Assembly (NCBI RefSeq): GCF_029931775.1
Contig: NC_079325.1
Coordinates: forward strand, 51,382,286-51,446,285
DNA length: 64,000 bases
Direction: 5' to 3'
From: Euleptes europaea
Taxonomy: Eukaryota > Chordata > Lepidosauria > Squamata > Sphaerodactylidae
Each line of letters begins with the position of its first letter. The first letter of the stretch is position 1. Of this stretch, positions 42,556-53,400 are shown piece by piece. Under the pieces are notes generated by a model. The model was not told the origin of the DNA. It was given only the letters and a program-made list of their open reading frames with translations, and did not search any database. The translations under genes and the position numbers were made by a program.

Positions 42556-42854
42556 TGTGGTTAAGAGTGGTGGTTTGGAGCAGTGGACTCCACATGATCT
42601 GGAGAACCAGGTTTGATTCCCCACTCCTCCACATTAGCGGCGGAGGCTAACCTGGTGAACTGGATTTGTTTCTCCACTCCAACACATGAAGCCAACTGGG
42701 TGACCTTGGGCTAGTCACACTCTCTAATCCCCACCTACCTCACAGTGTGTCTGTTGTGAGGAGGGGAAGGGAAGGTGATTGTAAGCTGGTTTGATTCTTC
42801 CTTAAGTGGTAGAGAAAGTCAGCATAGAAAAACAAACTCTTCTTCTTCTTCAAA
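42556..42854 (+). mobile_element. SINE-C, full length
   Basis: GTGGTTAAGAGTGGTGG to AACAAACTCTTCTTC. Confidence 0.82.
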
Positions 42855-43004
42855 TCGTAGCTGACTTAGGGCAACCCTGCAGGCCTTCCAAGGGAAGAGA
42901 CTTCAGTGGTGGTTTGCATAGCAACCCTGGACTTCTTTGGTGGTCTCCCATCCAAGTAACTATCCACTTAGCTTCCAAGATCTGATGAGATCAGGCTACA
43001 CATG
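42855..43004 (-). mobile_element. 5S-derived SINE, internally deleted
   Basis: AAATCGTAGCTGACTTAGGGC to GAGATCAGGCTACAC. Confidence 0.7.
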
Positions 43005-43335
43005 GCATAGCAGTGAAGAGCGGTGGACTCTAACCTGGAGAACCGGATTTGATTCCCCACTCCTCCACATGAAGCCTGCTGGGTAACCTTGGGCTAGTCA
43101 TGGTTCTCGCTGAACTCTCTCAGTCCCACCTACCTCACAAGGTGTCTATTGTGAGGAGAGGAAGGGAAGCCAATTCTAAGCTGGTTTGAGTCTCCTTAAA
43201 AAGGTAGTGATAACTGGGGTATAAAAACCATCTCTTCTTCTTCTGTGGTGTGTGTGTGGGGGAGGTGATTTTAAGCTAGTTTGAGACTCCTTAAAGGTAG
43301 AGAAAAGTGGGGTATAAAAACCAACTCTTCTTCTA
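43005..43335 (+). mobile_element. SINE-C plus a second SINE-C tail
   Basis: A copy ending TATAAAAACCATCTC(TTC)n at about 43240 is followed by only the last 90 bp of another, ending CCAACTCTTCTTC. Confidence 0.78.
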
Positions 43336-44270
43336 TACCACGTTGCCTTCCCTCCCATTAATGGGCTTACTCAGCATATTTCTGCACAGAAGTGTACCAT
43401 CAGGCATTGAGGTAGTGCCTTACTCTCCGATTCATGAACTTTATCTCTTTATTGCAAGGCAAGTCCACCGCAGTGCTTTTCCAAAAGGACACTTGTGGCA
43501 AAAGCAAGATTTCCAGGTCTCCGTTCGGCTTCTTAGCCATTTCACAACACTAGCTCTTTCTCTTCTTCTTTGCGAGCATTCCCATTCAATTTAGCGACAC
43601 TCGTCTCTAAGCTTGCACAGGGTCAGGCTGGCACATGACCAATAAAATATCAAGCAGGAACTTTAGGCCTTGATATAAAAGCCACCTGGAGAGCAATAAA
43701 AGCCGCGTATCAATTGCTGGTCGGAGTTGATGTATATTTCCTGACTAAATGATACAAAACTAAGCAATGATCTATTGTAGGCCGTCCAGGGACAAAGCCT
43801 TCTTGTTCAGGGGCTAGAATCTTTTCAGAATAGGCCTTGATATACTTCAGGTCTTTTAATGAATGGCTGTTTCACTCTCTGTCACCCCTCCGATGACCTT
43901 GGGTCTTTGTGTTGATTATGCATACCGTTTCCAACCGTCAGAGGTCGCCTCACTCTCCCCCTGCGTTTCCCCACGGTTTGCCCACATTTTCAAATCTGAG
44001 ATAAAACAGGTCTCTGAAAACGTGGGCAAAACACAGGGAACGGCAGGGGTAGAGCGAGGCGACCTCTGACGCTCCTTCCCAAAAGGAGTTTAATCCAGGC
44101 AGGGCTTTATCTGCCAACCTTGACCTGACTCCATCCTGTAAAAAGTTGCTGCAAATCTTCCTGATCCAGTCAGTATTTTAAAGATCTGCAGTGACTGCGT
44201 GTTCCTCAAGGATGGTGTGGTTCAGGGGCTAAAGAGGTCAAAACACTGAGGTAACGTCTTACTAGATTTT
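43336..44270. promoter_or_regulatory. Repeat-poor block, candidate regulatory sequence
   Basis: CCCATTCAATTTAGCG, CAATAAAATATCAAGC, ATATAAAAGCC, GCAATAAAAGCCGCG and TTTTAATGAATGGC recur. No transposon is seen apart from the foldback at 43937-44070. Lies between CFAP77 and BARHL1. Confidence 0.38.
43937..44070. repeat. Foldback repeat, 55-bp arms
   Basis: Arms 43937-43991 and 44016-44070 (GTCAGAGGTCGCCTC / GAGGCGACCTCTGAC at the outer ends) are imperfect reverse complements around a 24-nt loop. A related single arm at 27215-27295 shows it is a dispersed family. Probably a MITE; the ends ATTATGCATACC could be its true terminus. Confidence 0.6.
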
Positions 44271-44271
44271 T

Positions 44272-44445
44272 TTTGTCTGTGCCGTCAAGTCACAGCTGAT
44301 TTACAGCAACCCCATAGGGTTTTCAAGGCAAGAGATGTTCAGAGGTGGTTTGCCATTGCCTGCCTCCACATCACAACCCTGGTATTCCTTGGAGGTCTCC
44401 CATCCAAAAACCAGGGCCTGCTTAGCTTCTGAGATCTGTGAATGC
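44272..44445 (-). mobile_element. 5S-derived SINE
   Basis: CTGTGCCGTCAAGTCACAGC to TTAGCTTCTGAGATCTG. Confidence 0.8.
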
Positions 44446-44674
44446 ATTTATCTTGGCTCTCAAGTTTTCCATCTGTGAAATGGGCTATTGCAAGGGTAAT
44501 TTTTAAAAGAGAAGCAGAAAGTGCAACCTTTGCAAACAGGCATTGGTCATTGTAAGATTTGCCTTGTTTGATCAGGTAAAGTTCATGGCTGCCTCCAGCA
44601 ATTTAGCAAATGCTTGTGAAAACTCACACAAAGTAAGCTTTCTTTATTCTAAATAGTCCGATGACCCAACAGTC
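44446..44674. other. No feature recognised
   Basis: Short unique stretch. Confidence 0.35.
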
Positions 44675-45080
44675 TTAGAATAATATTATCTTAGAGTTGG
44701 AAGGGATCACCAGGGTCATCTAGTCCAACCCCCTGCACAATGCAGGTAATTCACAATTACCTCCCCCCCACACCCCCAGTGACCCCCTACTCCATGCCCA
44801 GAAGATGGTCAAGATGCCCTCCCTCTCATGATCTGCCTAAGGTCATAGAATCAGCATTGCTGACAGATAGCCATCTAACCTCTGCTGAAAAACCTCCAGG
44901 GAAGGAGAGCCCACCACCTCCCGATTAAGCCTGTCCCACTGAGGAACTGTTCAATCTGAAAGTTCTTCCTAATGTCTAGACAGAAACTCTTTTGATTTAA
45001 TTTCAACCCGTTGGTTCTGGTCCGTCCTTCTGGGGCAACAGAAAACTACTCGGCACCATCCTCTATATGCTAACATATAT
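44675..45080 (-). mobile_element. CR1 3' end, longer copy
   Basis: TAGAGTTGGAAGGGATCACC, CCATGCCCAGAAGATGGTC, GAGCCCACCACCTCCCG and CAACCCGTTGGTTCTGG: CR1 3' UTR in minus orientation, same subfamily as 20077-20275. Confidence 0.82.
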
Positions 45081-45546
45081 CTCTCCAATGCCACTCTCTA
45101 GTTCTACCTTTGCACCACAGCCCAAAAAAGATTGCCATAATTAGCTTTATACCAAAAAATCAGTATTAACTAGCAGAAAAGCTGGAGAAGCAGAAAAGGC
45201 ACCGGAAGCTCTCATCAGCTGAATCCAAAGATTTCTCAGAGGGGCCACCAACACAGAGTCAAATAAGGAATGAGCTAAAGTTTCAATCACGGCCAGATCC
45301 ACAGGGACGCCATCGCTCCCAGAAAGCTACTCCTTGGAACCTACTCAGCAAAACAGCAGAGGGGAAAGCATTTAACCCAGTCAAAAGAAAATCCCTCTGA
45401 TATTCAGGGACAGTCGATTGAAAGAAATAAGATGGAAGAGTAAAAGGCGGCACAATACCCCCCCAAAAATAACACAGAGCATACTCTACAAGCCTTAGCG
45501 AGAGTCAACTGATGCTTGAAAGCTTCCAGTGCTCCACAAAGGGGTA
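45081..45546. other. No gene recognised
   Basis: Unclassified A-rich sequence; possibly an old LINE, but no protein could be read. Confidence 0.35.
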
Positions 45547-45554
45547 GCCTAGAG

Positions 45555-46065
45555 CAGCAGTTCCCAAACCTTTTGAGTCATGGAGCACTCTTCAGGAGAG
45601 AAATTCATCACGGAGCACTAATTTTCATCTAGCACCTATATACACCTAGCACCAGCATGGTGTAGTGGTTAATAGCGGTGGTTTGGAGCGGTGGACTCTG
45701 ATCTGGAGAACTGGGTTTGATTCCCCACTCCTCCACATGAGTGGCGGAGGCTAATCTGGTGAACTAGATTGGTTTCCCTGCTCCTCCACATGAAGCCAGC
45801 TGGGTGACCTTGGGGTAGTCACAGCTCTTCTAGCACTCTCAGCCCCACCTACCTCCCAGGTTGTCTGTTGTGGGGAGGGGAAGGGAAGGTTTGAGCTGGT
45901 TTGAGTTTTCCTTAAATGGTAGAGAAAGTTGGCATATGAAAGCTGCTTCTGCTTCTGCTTCTTCTGAATGACAGTAGTATTTTTCTTTCCAGTCTCTTCA
46001 CAGAGCACTAGGAAATGTTTCGCAGGGCACCAAGTGCTCCGTGGAGCACAGTTTGGGAACCGCTG
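45555..46065. mobile_element. hAT-D element split by a SINE-C
   Basis: Inverted ends CAGCAGTTCCCAAAC and GTTTGGGAACCGCTG with a perfect 8-bp duplication GCCTAGAG at 45547-45554 and 46066-46073. The non-coding interior (CATGGAGCACTC, CCGTGGAGCACAG) is interrupted by the SINE. Confidence 0.85.
45655..45965 (+). mobile_element. SINE-C, nested in hAT-D
   Basis: AGCATGGTGTAGTGGTTAATAG to a (GCTTCT)n-like tail. Confidence 0.85.
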
Positions 46066-46343
46066 GCCTAGAGGTTTGAGAGCCAATGGACAACAGAAAT
46101 ACAGGGGACACCCCAAATCATGGAGCTCCGATTCAAGAATGAATCTCCAATGGAAAACACAGCAATCAGAATATAAAAAAGGAAGGAAACCAGGAGTATC
46201 CCTAGAAAACAGTAAAGATGGAAAGCCAGTGTTCATGCTTGGCATGCAACACTCAATTCCAGTCGGAGAACCACAGAGGCTACCCAACAGCAAATCCCAT
46301 TAATTTTCTAATGGAAAGCCTCAACAGGTCAATCAATAGAGCA

Positions 46344-46430
46344 ATACTTACCTGGCAGGGGAAAGACACTGTGATCGTACAAAGGAATCATGAAGGTGAG
46401 GCCTTTCTCCATCCTTGCACACTGTTTGTC
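46344..46430 (+). pseudogene. U1 snRNA pseudogene, 5' part
   Basis: Begins ATACTTACCTGGCAGGGGA, identical to the first 19 bases of vertebrate U1 snRNA, including the 5' splice-site recognition part. Then GATC … TCATGAAGGTG and GAGGCCTTTCTCCATCCTTG follow the order of U1 stem-loop I-II sequence, with substitutions and inserted bases. The 3' stem-loops and Sm site are not seen, so it is not expected to make functional U1. Likely a reverse-transcribed copy. Confidence 0.75.
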
Positions 46431-46524
46431 CAGTATCTGGTAGATAAAAGGATACTGTTTCTGAACATGGAGGTTCTATTTAGGTATCGAAAATGTCTTG
46501 TTGGTCTCTAAGATGCTGATTACA

Positions 46525-46740
46525 TGAACACATGAGGCTGCCTTATACTGAATCAGACCCTTGGTCCATCAAAGTCAGTATTGTCTACTCAGACCGGCAG
46601 CAGCTCTCCAGGGTCTCATGTAGAGGTCTTTTACATCACCTACTTGCCTAGTCCCTTTAACTAAAGATGCCAGGGACAGAACCTGGGACCTTCTGCATGC
46701 CAAGCCACAAACTGAGCCACAGCCCCTCCCCAATGGACTT
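46525..46740 (-). mobile_element. SINE-B, full length
   Basis: CATGAACACATGAGGCTGCC to GAGCCACAGCCCCTCCCC, with a small deletion in the A-box region. Confidence 0.84.
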
Positions 46741-46964
46741 GAATCCAGCTGTTCTACTGCAGACCAACAAAACTACCCTCTGATAGTATTAATGCATAGT
46801 TTATTACAAAAGGCATCAGAAATCTCCAGTATCCTCTAGCTATATGGAAAGTGAAGTAAGGCTGCCCCTGCAATTTCCTTTGACTGGGAAAACCCTAAAA
46901 TCTAAAATATTGTTTTTTCTTTGAAGTGTAAGCTTCCACAATACTTACCGTCAGTTTAGTTTTC

Positions 46965-47115
46965 CAACATGGGAACATGAAAGAACTCTGCTGGATCAGA
47001 TCCAAAGTCTTTCTAGGCGTGTCTTCAGGATTTCCATAATGTCCACCCCCTGTCCCTCTCTTTTCAGCAACTGGTTTCAGAGGTATACTGCCTCTGGCCA
47101 TAGAGGCTCTATGAA
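46965..47115 (-). mobile_element. CR1-type 3' fragment
   Basis: GGAACATGAAAGAACTCTGC and GCTGGATCAGATCC, then TTTCAGAGGTATACTGCCTC. The latter string recurs at 46440-46480 and 61884-61910. Confidence 0.6.
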
Positions 47116-47404
47116 ATGGAGACGTTTGGCAGGTACCAAAGAAACTGAAAATGGGAGAATATTGGAATGTTGCTTCGAGGATTAAAGCTAAATCGAGCGT
47201 ACCCACCCCCAGTTAAACAGCCCCCCCTTGGCAAAGCTCTTACTGCACCAAATTCACTTTATATCCAGCGGGGGTGGATTTTGAGTCCGACTTTGCATCA
47301 GGAGAAGGTCAGCACATAGTGAGGTGCAATGCCTCACCAAGGACTAGTGCCTTAATATTGTGGTCTATGGAAGATCCCCCCCTTCAAACAGCTTTGGGGG
47401 CCTA

Positions 47405-47970
47405 ATGTGATCTTGGGGTGCATCAACAGAGGCATAACATCCAAATCGCAGGATGTCATAGTTCCGCTGTACACTGCATTGGTCAGGCCGCACCTGGAGC
47501 ACTGTGTGCAGTTCTGGAGGCCTCACTTCAAAAAGGATGTGGACAGAATGGAGCAGGTGCAGAGGAAAGCGAAGAGGATGATCAGGGGCCTGGAGACCAA
47601 GCACTATGAGGAAAGACTGGGGGACTTGGGAATGTTAAGACTGGAGAAGAAGAGGTTGAGAGGGGACATTATTTCTCTCTTTAACTATTTGAAGGGCTGT
47701 CACGTAGAGGAGGGCAGGGAGCTGTTCCTGTTGGCAGCAGGTGATAGGACTCGCAATAATGGGTTTATATTGTGGAGGGAAAGGTTCCAGCTGGATTTTT
47801 TTTTCTTACAGTAAGAGTTGTTTGACAGTGGATTCAGCTACGTAGGGAGGTGGTGAGCTCCCTCCACCGGCAGTCTTTAATCAGAGGCTCTGGGCTGATC
47901 CTGCATTGAGCAGGGGGTTAAACTAGATGGCCTTTATGGCCCCTTCCGACTCCATGATTCTATGATTCCC
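47405..47970 (+). mobile_element. CR1 LINE 3' part
   Basis: Open frame VRPHLEHCVQFWRPHFKK, KRMIRGLETKHYEERL, LEKKRLRGDIISLFNY. The 3' end has TAGATGGCC…CTTCCGACTCC and two ATTCTATG-type units. Same subfamily as 36990-37566. Confidence 0.87.
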
Positions 47971-48339
47971 AACTACTCCCAAGTTTTCCTCTTCCTTTTT
48001 CTCGATGTTTTTCTTCTTCCAGTTTACCCCTTCCCTTCCTCCCCCCACTTCTTTCTCCACACCCCCTTTTAAAAAAAGTTTTCTCTTTCTCTTTCCTCAA
48101 GGAGTATGAAACCCCAAACCAGCAACTTGGTGGCAGTGGCTGAAACTTTTTGGGCAGACAGGAATGTTTTCCTTTGCCAGAATTCTGGGACTTGGGTGAT
48201 CCCAGCACAGTCCAAATCTGGCCAGCTGTCTGCTAGGATGCAAAGGTGGGCCTCCTAACTGGTCCACCACCCCGCTCCACCCTCATGCCATATTTTCCCC
48301 CAAATTGCCACGAGTCTGAATCCCCTGTAAGCCACTACA
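47971..48339. other. No gene recognised
   Basis: Pyrimidine-rich part (47980-48100) then unique sequence. Confidence 0.4.
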
Positions 48340-48610
48340 AGACCAAATCTCAGGCTGGTTGGCCCTATGAGGAGCGGTTAAAACTCTTAGGGTTGTTTAG
48401 CCTGGAAAGAAAGCAGTTAAGGAGAGACATTATAGAGGTCTATAAAATTATACAAGGTTTGGAGAGAGTGGACAGGGAGAAGCTTTTCTCTCTCTCTCAT
48501 AATACTAGAACATGGGGTCATCTACTGAAGCTGGAGGGGGAGAGATTCAAAACAGATAAAAGGAAGTATTTCTTTACACAACACATAGTTAAACTGTGGA
48601 ACTCCCTGCC
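48340..48610 (+). mobile_element. CR1 LINE, left part, split by the LTR element
   Basis: Frame PYEERLKLLGLFSLERK, DIIEVYKIIQGLERVDREK, SLSHNTRTWGHLLKLEGE. It stops at ACTCCCTGCC, where the chromovirus begins. The neighbouring CR1 at 56342 reads through the same site (ACCTGCCCCAGGACG). Confidence 0.88.
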
Positions 48611-49007
48611 TGTCAGCGAGGGCATGCAATCGGACCCGGGATAGCGAGGTGACTTTCGTTTCATCTCTCCTTCCCGTGGGAAGGAAGAGGCAACAGCCAA
48701 AAGGCTCGAGAGATCTCCACTTCAAAGTGACTTCCTGATTGTAATCCTGCTCTGATCTTAAGGTGTGAATTCTCTCTCTTGGTATTGGGGAACCTCTGAT
48801 GTTTTGCATTTCAAAGATGTTACTTGTAAACATGCTAGCGTGTGTACTCTATAAGAATACCCTCCAAATGATTTGGCGCCATTGTAACGTTGTGTTTCAT
48901 AGGTTACTGTACCCTTCCTTTCAAATAAATTCTACTTTAAACTCTCTGCTAACGTCTGGAGTAAAGTGGATGATTCCTGAGAGGCAACGGAGTCCTAGAA
49001 CCTGACA
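48611..49007 (+). repeat. 5' LTR of the chromovirus
   Basis: Contains a TATA box (TATAAG, 48850-48855), an inferred transcript start near 48881 (31 bp on) and a polyadenylation signal AATAAA at 48924-48929. These divide it into U3, R and U5. Confidence 0.92.
48850..48890 (+). promoter_or_regulatory. LTR core promoter and inferred transcript start
   Basis: TATAAG is followed, at the usual spacing, by ATTGTAACGT (48881-48890), the sequence complementary to the primer site. The start position is inferred from these two facts, not measured. Confidence 0.65.
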
Positions 49008-49009
49008 GT

Positions 49010-49019
49010 ACGTTACAAT
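49010..49019 (+). other. Self-priming primer-binding site
   Basis: ACGTTACAAT, two bases after the LTR, is the exact reverse complement of 48881-48890. No TGG as expected for a tRNA primer follows the LTR. Tf1 and Sushi elements are known to prime with the 5' end of their own RNA, and this arrangement fits. Confidence 0.75.
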
Positions 49020-49058
49020 CCCAACCTTTTTTGTTTTCGGGTTAGAAGTAGTATTAGG

Positions 49059-50456
49059 ATGTCGGCACCACCCTCGGTCCCCCTCAACGCGGGAGAGGAG
49101 CTTCGGCAGACTCCCGCTGATATTGAGGTTGGTCAAGGAGCAGCGACCCCGGAGCAGCGCCCACCCGGGCCTACCGAGGTCCCTGGGAGGCCGACGTGGA
49201 CCCCCCGATTCTCGGAGACCGGGCAGCGGCAGAGAGCAGCGTCAGAACCAGGAGGCGACTTCTACCGGGGACCGCTGGCCGCTTGGTATGGAGAAGGGGA
49301 AGGGTGGAAGGACCCCACGCTCGCTCACACCCCGACCCTCACTGCAGAAGCGGCCACTCTGATACGCGGACAGAATCAGATGCTCGTTCTGCAGAATCGG
49401 GACCTGCAGACTCAGCTAGATACCTTGCAGCGAGACCTGGCAGCCGTTCTAGGGGCAGTGAGGGGGCTTGGACAGCCCGTGCAACAATCCCAAACGGGTT
49501 CACGGCCGACTACAGGACCGCTCGTTGTTGGGGAGGCTCCCACGCCCAGACGCCCTACGGCCAGAGACATGAAGGTATCTTTCGACGGGTCCAGCTCACA
49601 GTTGTCTCACTTCTTACTCCAAATCTCCGGCTTTATGAAGGACCAGGGGGAGACCTTTGCCTCGGAAGAAGCTCGGGTCAGGTATGTGATCAGCCTGCTG
49701 GAGAAGGAGGCAGTGGAGTGGGCAGTGACAGCGGCAGAAACTATGCCCCGAGTTTTGGCATCCCTGGATGAGTTCTTGTGCGCTCTACGACGCCGGTTCG
49801 AAGACCCCCACCGGGGGGAAAAAGCAAAGATTGCCATGCGTCGTTTGAAGCAGGGAGCCCGCTCAGTAAGTGAGTATGCACAGGACTTTTTATCTTTGTC
49901 GTGCAAGATAAGGGAGTGGAGTGAGGCCACAAAGGTCCAGCATTTCCGCGAAGGGTTGCGGTGGGAAGTGCTGGATGGCTGTTTGACTTTGGGAGATCCA
50001 GAGTCAGTGGAAGAGTGGGTAAATTTGGCAGCTCTAGTGGAGAACCGCAAGCTTACCCTCCAGTTCTCCAAGGATCGTCCTTCGAAGACGATCCCTATCC
50101 CGCCCACGAGAGGGGACAGCGCAGCAGGTCCCCGGCGAGAGGGAAGACATCGAGGAGTCTACAGTCTCGACAGGGCACGTCGGTTCAGGGAGGGAGCTTG
50201 CCTTCAGTGTGGGAAGATGGGTCATTTTGCAGCAAGATGTACCAACACGCCGTCAGAAGGGACGAGCAACAGGGCGACACAAGAGCGGGAGGCGACACCA
50301 CCTCGGAACCTGGAGCACAGGAGAGCGGAGGGGACGAACGGTCGCCGGGGGGCGGCGGCCCTGCAAGCGGAAACCTCATCGGATCTCCACAACCGTGGCA
50401 CCCGAGATAGCTTCCGAAGCCCCTCACCGGCAAAAAACGAGGACGGCCTTCTGTGA
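49059..50456 (+). CDS. Chromovirus Gag
   Basis: 465 codons. The protein forms the particle that packages element RNA. The N-terminal ~100 residues are proline- and charge-rich; a coiled-coil-like stretch (about 103-135) has regular leucines. The central part (about 165-325) has the Ty3-type capsid pattern, including SEYAQDFLSLSCKIREWSE and WVNLAALVENRKL. A CCHC zinc knuckle CLQCGKMGHFAARC lies at about 378-391. This Gag type is related to that from which the vertebrate genes PEG10 and RTL derive. Pol follows in the -1 frame with a short overlap, as Sushi-group elements are known to use ribosomal frameshifting. Confidence 0.9.
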   Translation: MSAPPSVPLNAGEELRQTPADIEVGQGAATPEQRPPGPTEVPGRPTWTPRFSETGQRQRAASEPGGDFYRGPLAAWYGEGEGWKDPTLAHTPTLTAEAATLIRGQNQMLVLQNRDLQTQLDTLQRDLAAVLGAVRGLGQPVQQSQTGSRPTTGPLVVGEAPTPRRPTARDMKVSFDGSSSQLSHFLLQISGFMKDQGETFASEEARVRYVISLLEKEAVEWAVTAAETMPRVLASLDEFLCALRRRFEDPHRGEKAKIAMRRLKQGARSVSEYAQDFLSLSCKIREWSEATKVQHFREGLRWEVLDGCLTLGDPESVEEWVNLAALVENRKLTLQFSKDRPSKTIPIPPTRGDSAAGPRREGRHRGVYSLDRARRFREGACLQCGKMGHFAARCTNTPSEGTSNRATQEREATPPRNLEHRRAEGTNGRRGAAALQAETSSDLHNRGTRDSFRSPSPAKNEDGLL

Positions 50457-53400
50457 GGGAACCGGCACAGAGGGCACCCTTGGAAGAAACCAAACCGGCT
50501 CCATGTAGGGTGAGTGACCAGGGAGAGACATTGCTGATACCTGTTGTATTACGAAATCCCCAAGGGGGGGAACCGGTGGCCGTTGTGGCTATCGTGGACT
50601 CCGGGTGCTCCCGGACCCTAATTGATCAGGCGGTGGTAGAACGTCTGAGAATTGGGACTCGAGAACTGGATCAACCCTTACATTTCCATCAAATGGATGG
50701 GAGTGACCTGCGGGGGGGGCCGGTTCATTTGCACACTCGCAAGATGTGGCTGGGGGTGGGAAACCACTGGGAACAGATCCACTTCACGGTAGTGCCTAAG
50801 ATTTCCTACCCGGTGGTCCTCGGCGTTAATTGGTTGGCGGGACATAACCCGAGCATTGACTGGGAACAAAGGCGGGTGGTGTTTGGAGCTCCTCAGTGCG
50901 AAAAACACAGCCGGGATGATTTACCCGGGGGCGAAGGGGGAAGCGCCGCTGCCTTGGAGGAACCCACGTTGCCCCCAGAATATAGTGATTTCGCAGATGT
51001 ATTTGAGGGGACGGACTGTGACTTATTGCCTCCTCATCGCACTACGGATTGTGCCATCGAACTGATTAAGGACGTTAAACCGTCCAAGGCCCGAGTTTAT
51101 GCCATGAGTCCTCAAGAGAAAGCAGTGCTGCGAGAATTTCTGGACAAGAACTTGGAGCGGGGCTTCATACGACCGTCCAAAGCTGCATTTTCTTCTCCCT
51201 GCTTCTTTGTGAAGAAGAAAGGTACATCTGATCTCAGACTGTGTGTAGACTATAGGGGGCTTAACGCGATTACTGAAACTAATGCCTACCCCCTTCCCTT
51301 AATCCCAGACCTCCTGAGTGTGTTACAGGAGGGTTGTATTTTCTCGAAAATTGACCTGGCGGAAGCCTACTACCGGGTCCGGATCAAGGAGGGGGATGAA
51401 GCTAAGACAGCCTTTTCTTGTTGTTATGGGTTGTTTGAATTTTTAGTCATGCCGTTTGGTCTGTCTGGGGGGCCCTCGTGCTTCATGCAATTAATTAATG
51501 AGATTCTACACGACCTCCTATTTAAAGGTGTGGTAGTCTTTTTAGACGATTTGCTCATTTACTCCAAGGATCCCGCAGAGCACAGGGAATTGGTGCGGGA
51601 GGTGTTGCGTCGTCTAAGGGACAATCATTTGTATGCTAAGTTATCAAAATGTGCATTCAACCAGGACCAATTGTCGTTTTTGGGTTATGTGATCTCGCCA
51701 CAAGGGTTAAGCATGGATCCGGAGAAAGTGAGGGCAGTGTTAGAATGGGAACCTCCCAGAACTCGCAAACAGGTTCAGCAGTTTTTGGGGTTTGCGAACT
51801 TTTATAGAAATTTTATTCAGGATTTCGCTCAAATAGCTTTGCCTATTACTGATTTGCTTAAAACCAAAGGGAAGGGGCAAGGGGCCACTTTTGCACAATA
51901 CCAGGTACCTTGGACCGCCAGGTGTCAGGCGGCTTTTGAAACTCTTAAGGAGCGCTTTACCTCTGAACCCATTCTGGCGCACCCAGATTGCTCCAGGCCA
52001 TTCACTTTACAGGTAGATGCCTCGGACAAGGCGATGGGAGGCGCACTCCTTCAGAGGGATGATCAAGGGAGGCTTAGACCCTGCGCATATTTTTCTAAGA
52101 AGTTCTCTGGCCCTGAACTCAATTGGCCAATTGGGGAAAAAGAGGCAATGGCGATTAAACATGCACTCACGGTTTGGCGACAGTTCCTGGAGGGGGCTGC
52201 CGAGCCCTTTGTGGTATGTACTGACCACCGCAACCTCGAATCTATTTTGGGTCAGCGGAAGCTGTCAGCCAAACAAGTGCGTTGGTCTACCTTTTTCTCT
52301 AAGTTTAATTTTACCATCAAACACATGCCTGGGAAAGAAAACTGCTTAGCAGACGGACTGTCTCGCATGCCGCAATATGAGTGTCAGGTTGAGCGGCCGG
52401 TGGGTTCTCTTTTCACACGGGAACACCTGGGTTTGACTCCAGAGGGGAATAGTGCAGGAGTTCTGACCAGAGCGCAAAGCCGCGCGGCGGCACAGGACTC
52501 GAGTTCGAGTTCCCCTCGTGAAGTGGTCGCTCCCACCTCCTCATCCCCAGCAGTCCCCGGAGAACTCTCAACCACTACCGCTGGGGAGGGGGGGGGAATC
52601 TCCCAAATGGAGCGAAGGGACCAGGCTGAAGGGCCGGTACCCACCCCCTTGCCGGGGTCGGATGTTGCCATTCCCCGCCTCTGGGCAGTTCCAGAAAGCC
52701 TCCCGGAGGTAGTCAAGAAAAGGTGGGGGGAGGCTCTTCAACGGGAGCGGGAGGAAGAATCTATCCCGTCCCAGATGACGGACAAAAACGGTATCTGTAA
52801 GAACAAACATTACGTGCCCAGGGAACTGAGGCGGGAGATATTGGAACGGAGCCACAGTTCAACAATAGGGGGACATTTTGGGTTTGCTAAATCCTTACAC
52901 CTAATAAGAAGACAGTTTTGGTGGCCTGGGATGCGCCAAGACATCGAAGTATTTATCAAATCCTGCCCTGTGTGCGCAACTAGTAAACGTTTGATGGGAA
53001 AACCCCCGGGATTATTAAAGCCCCTAGAAACTCCCGAGGCACCCTGGCGAGTGATTGGGATGGATTTCATAACAGACCTCCCATCCAGTCAGGGGAAGAC
53101 TGTCCTGTGGGTAATCACGGATCTTTTCTCTAAGCAAGTTCATCTCGTACCGTGTGAAGGGATGCCATCTGCACATAAACTGGCTCGCTTGTTTGTGCAC
53201 TGCATATTCAAATTGCACGGATTTCCACGGAAGGTCCTGAGTGACAGGGGCTCCGTGTTTGTGTCCAAGTTCTGGAAAGCGTTTTTAGGAATTGTAGGTG
53301 TGCAGTTGGGTTTGTCATCTGCCTATCACCCCCAGACGGATGGGCAGACCGAAAGGGTTAATGCGGTGATGGAATGTTATTTGCGTTGTTTTGTTAATTA

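Noticed and set aside
46344-46430. Functional U1 snRNA gene
   Set aside because: Sequence after base 19 is diverged and the Sm site and 3' stem-loops are missing.
48246-48644. 132-residue frame as a gene
   Set aside because: Chance fusion of a CR1 frame with the first bases of the LTR.
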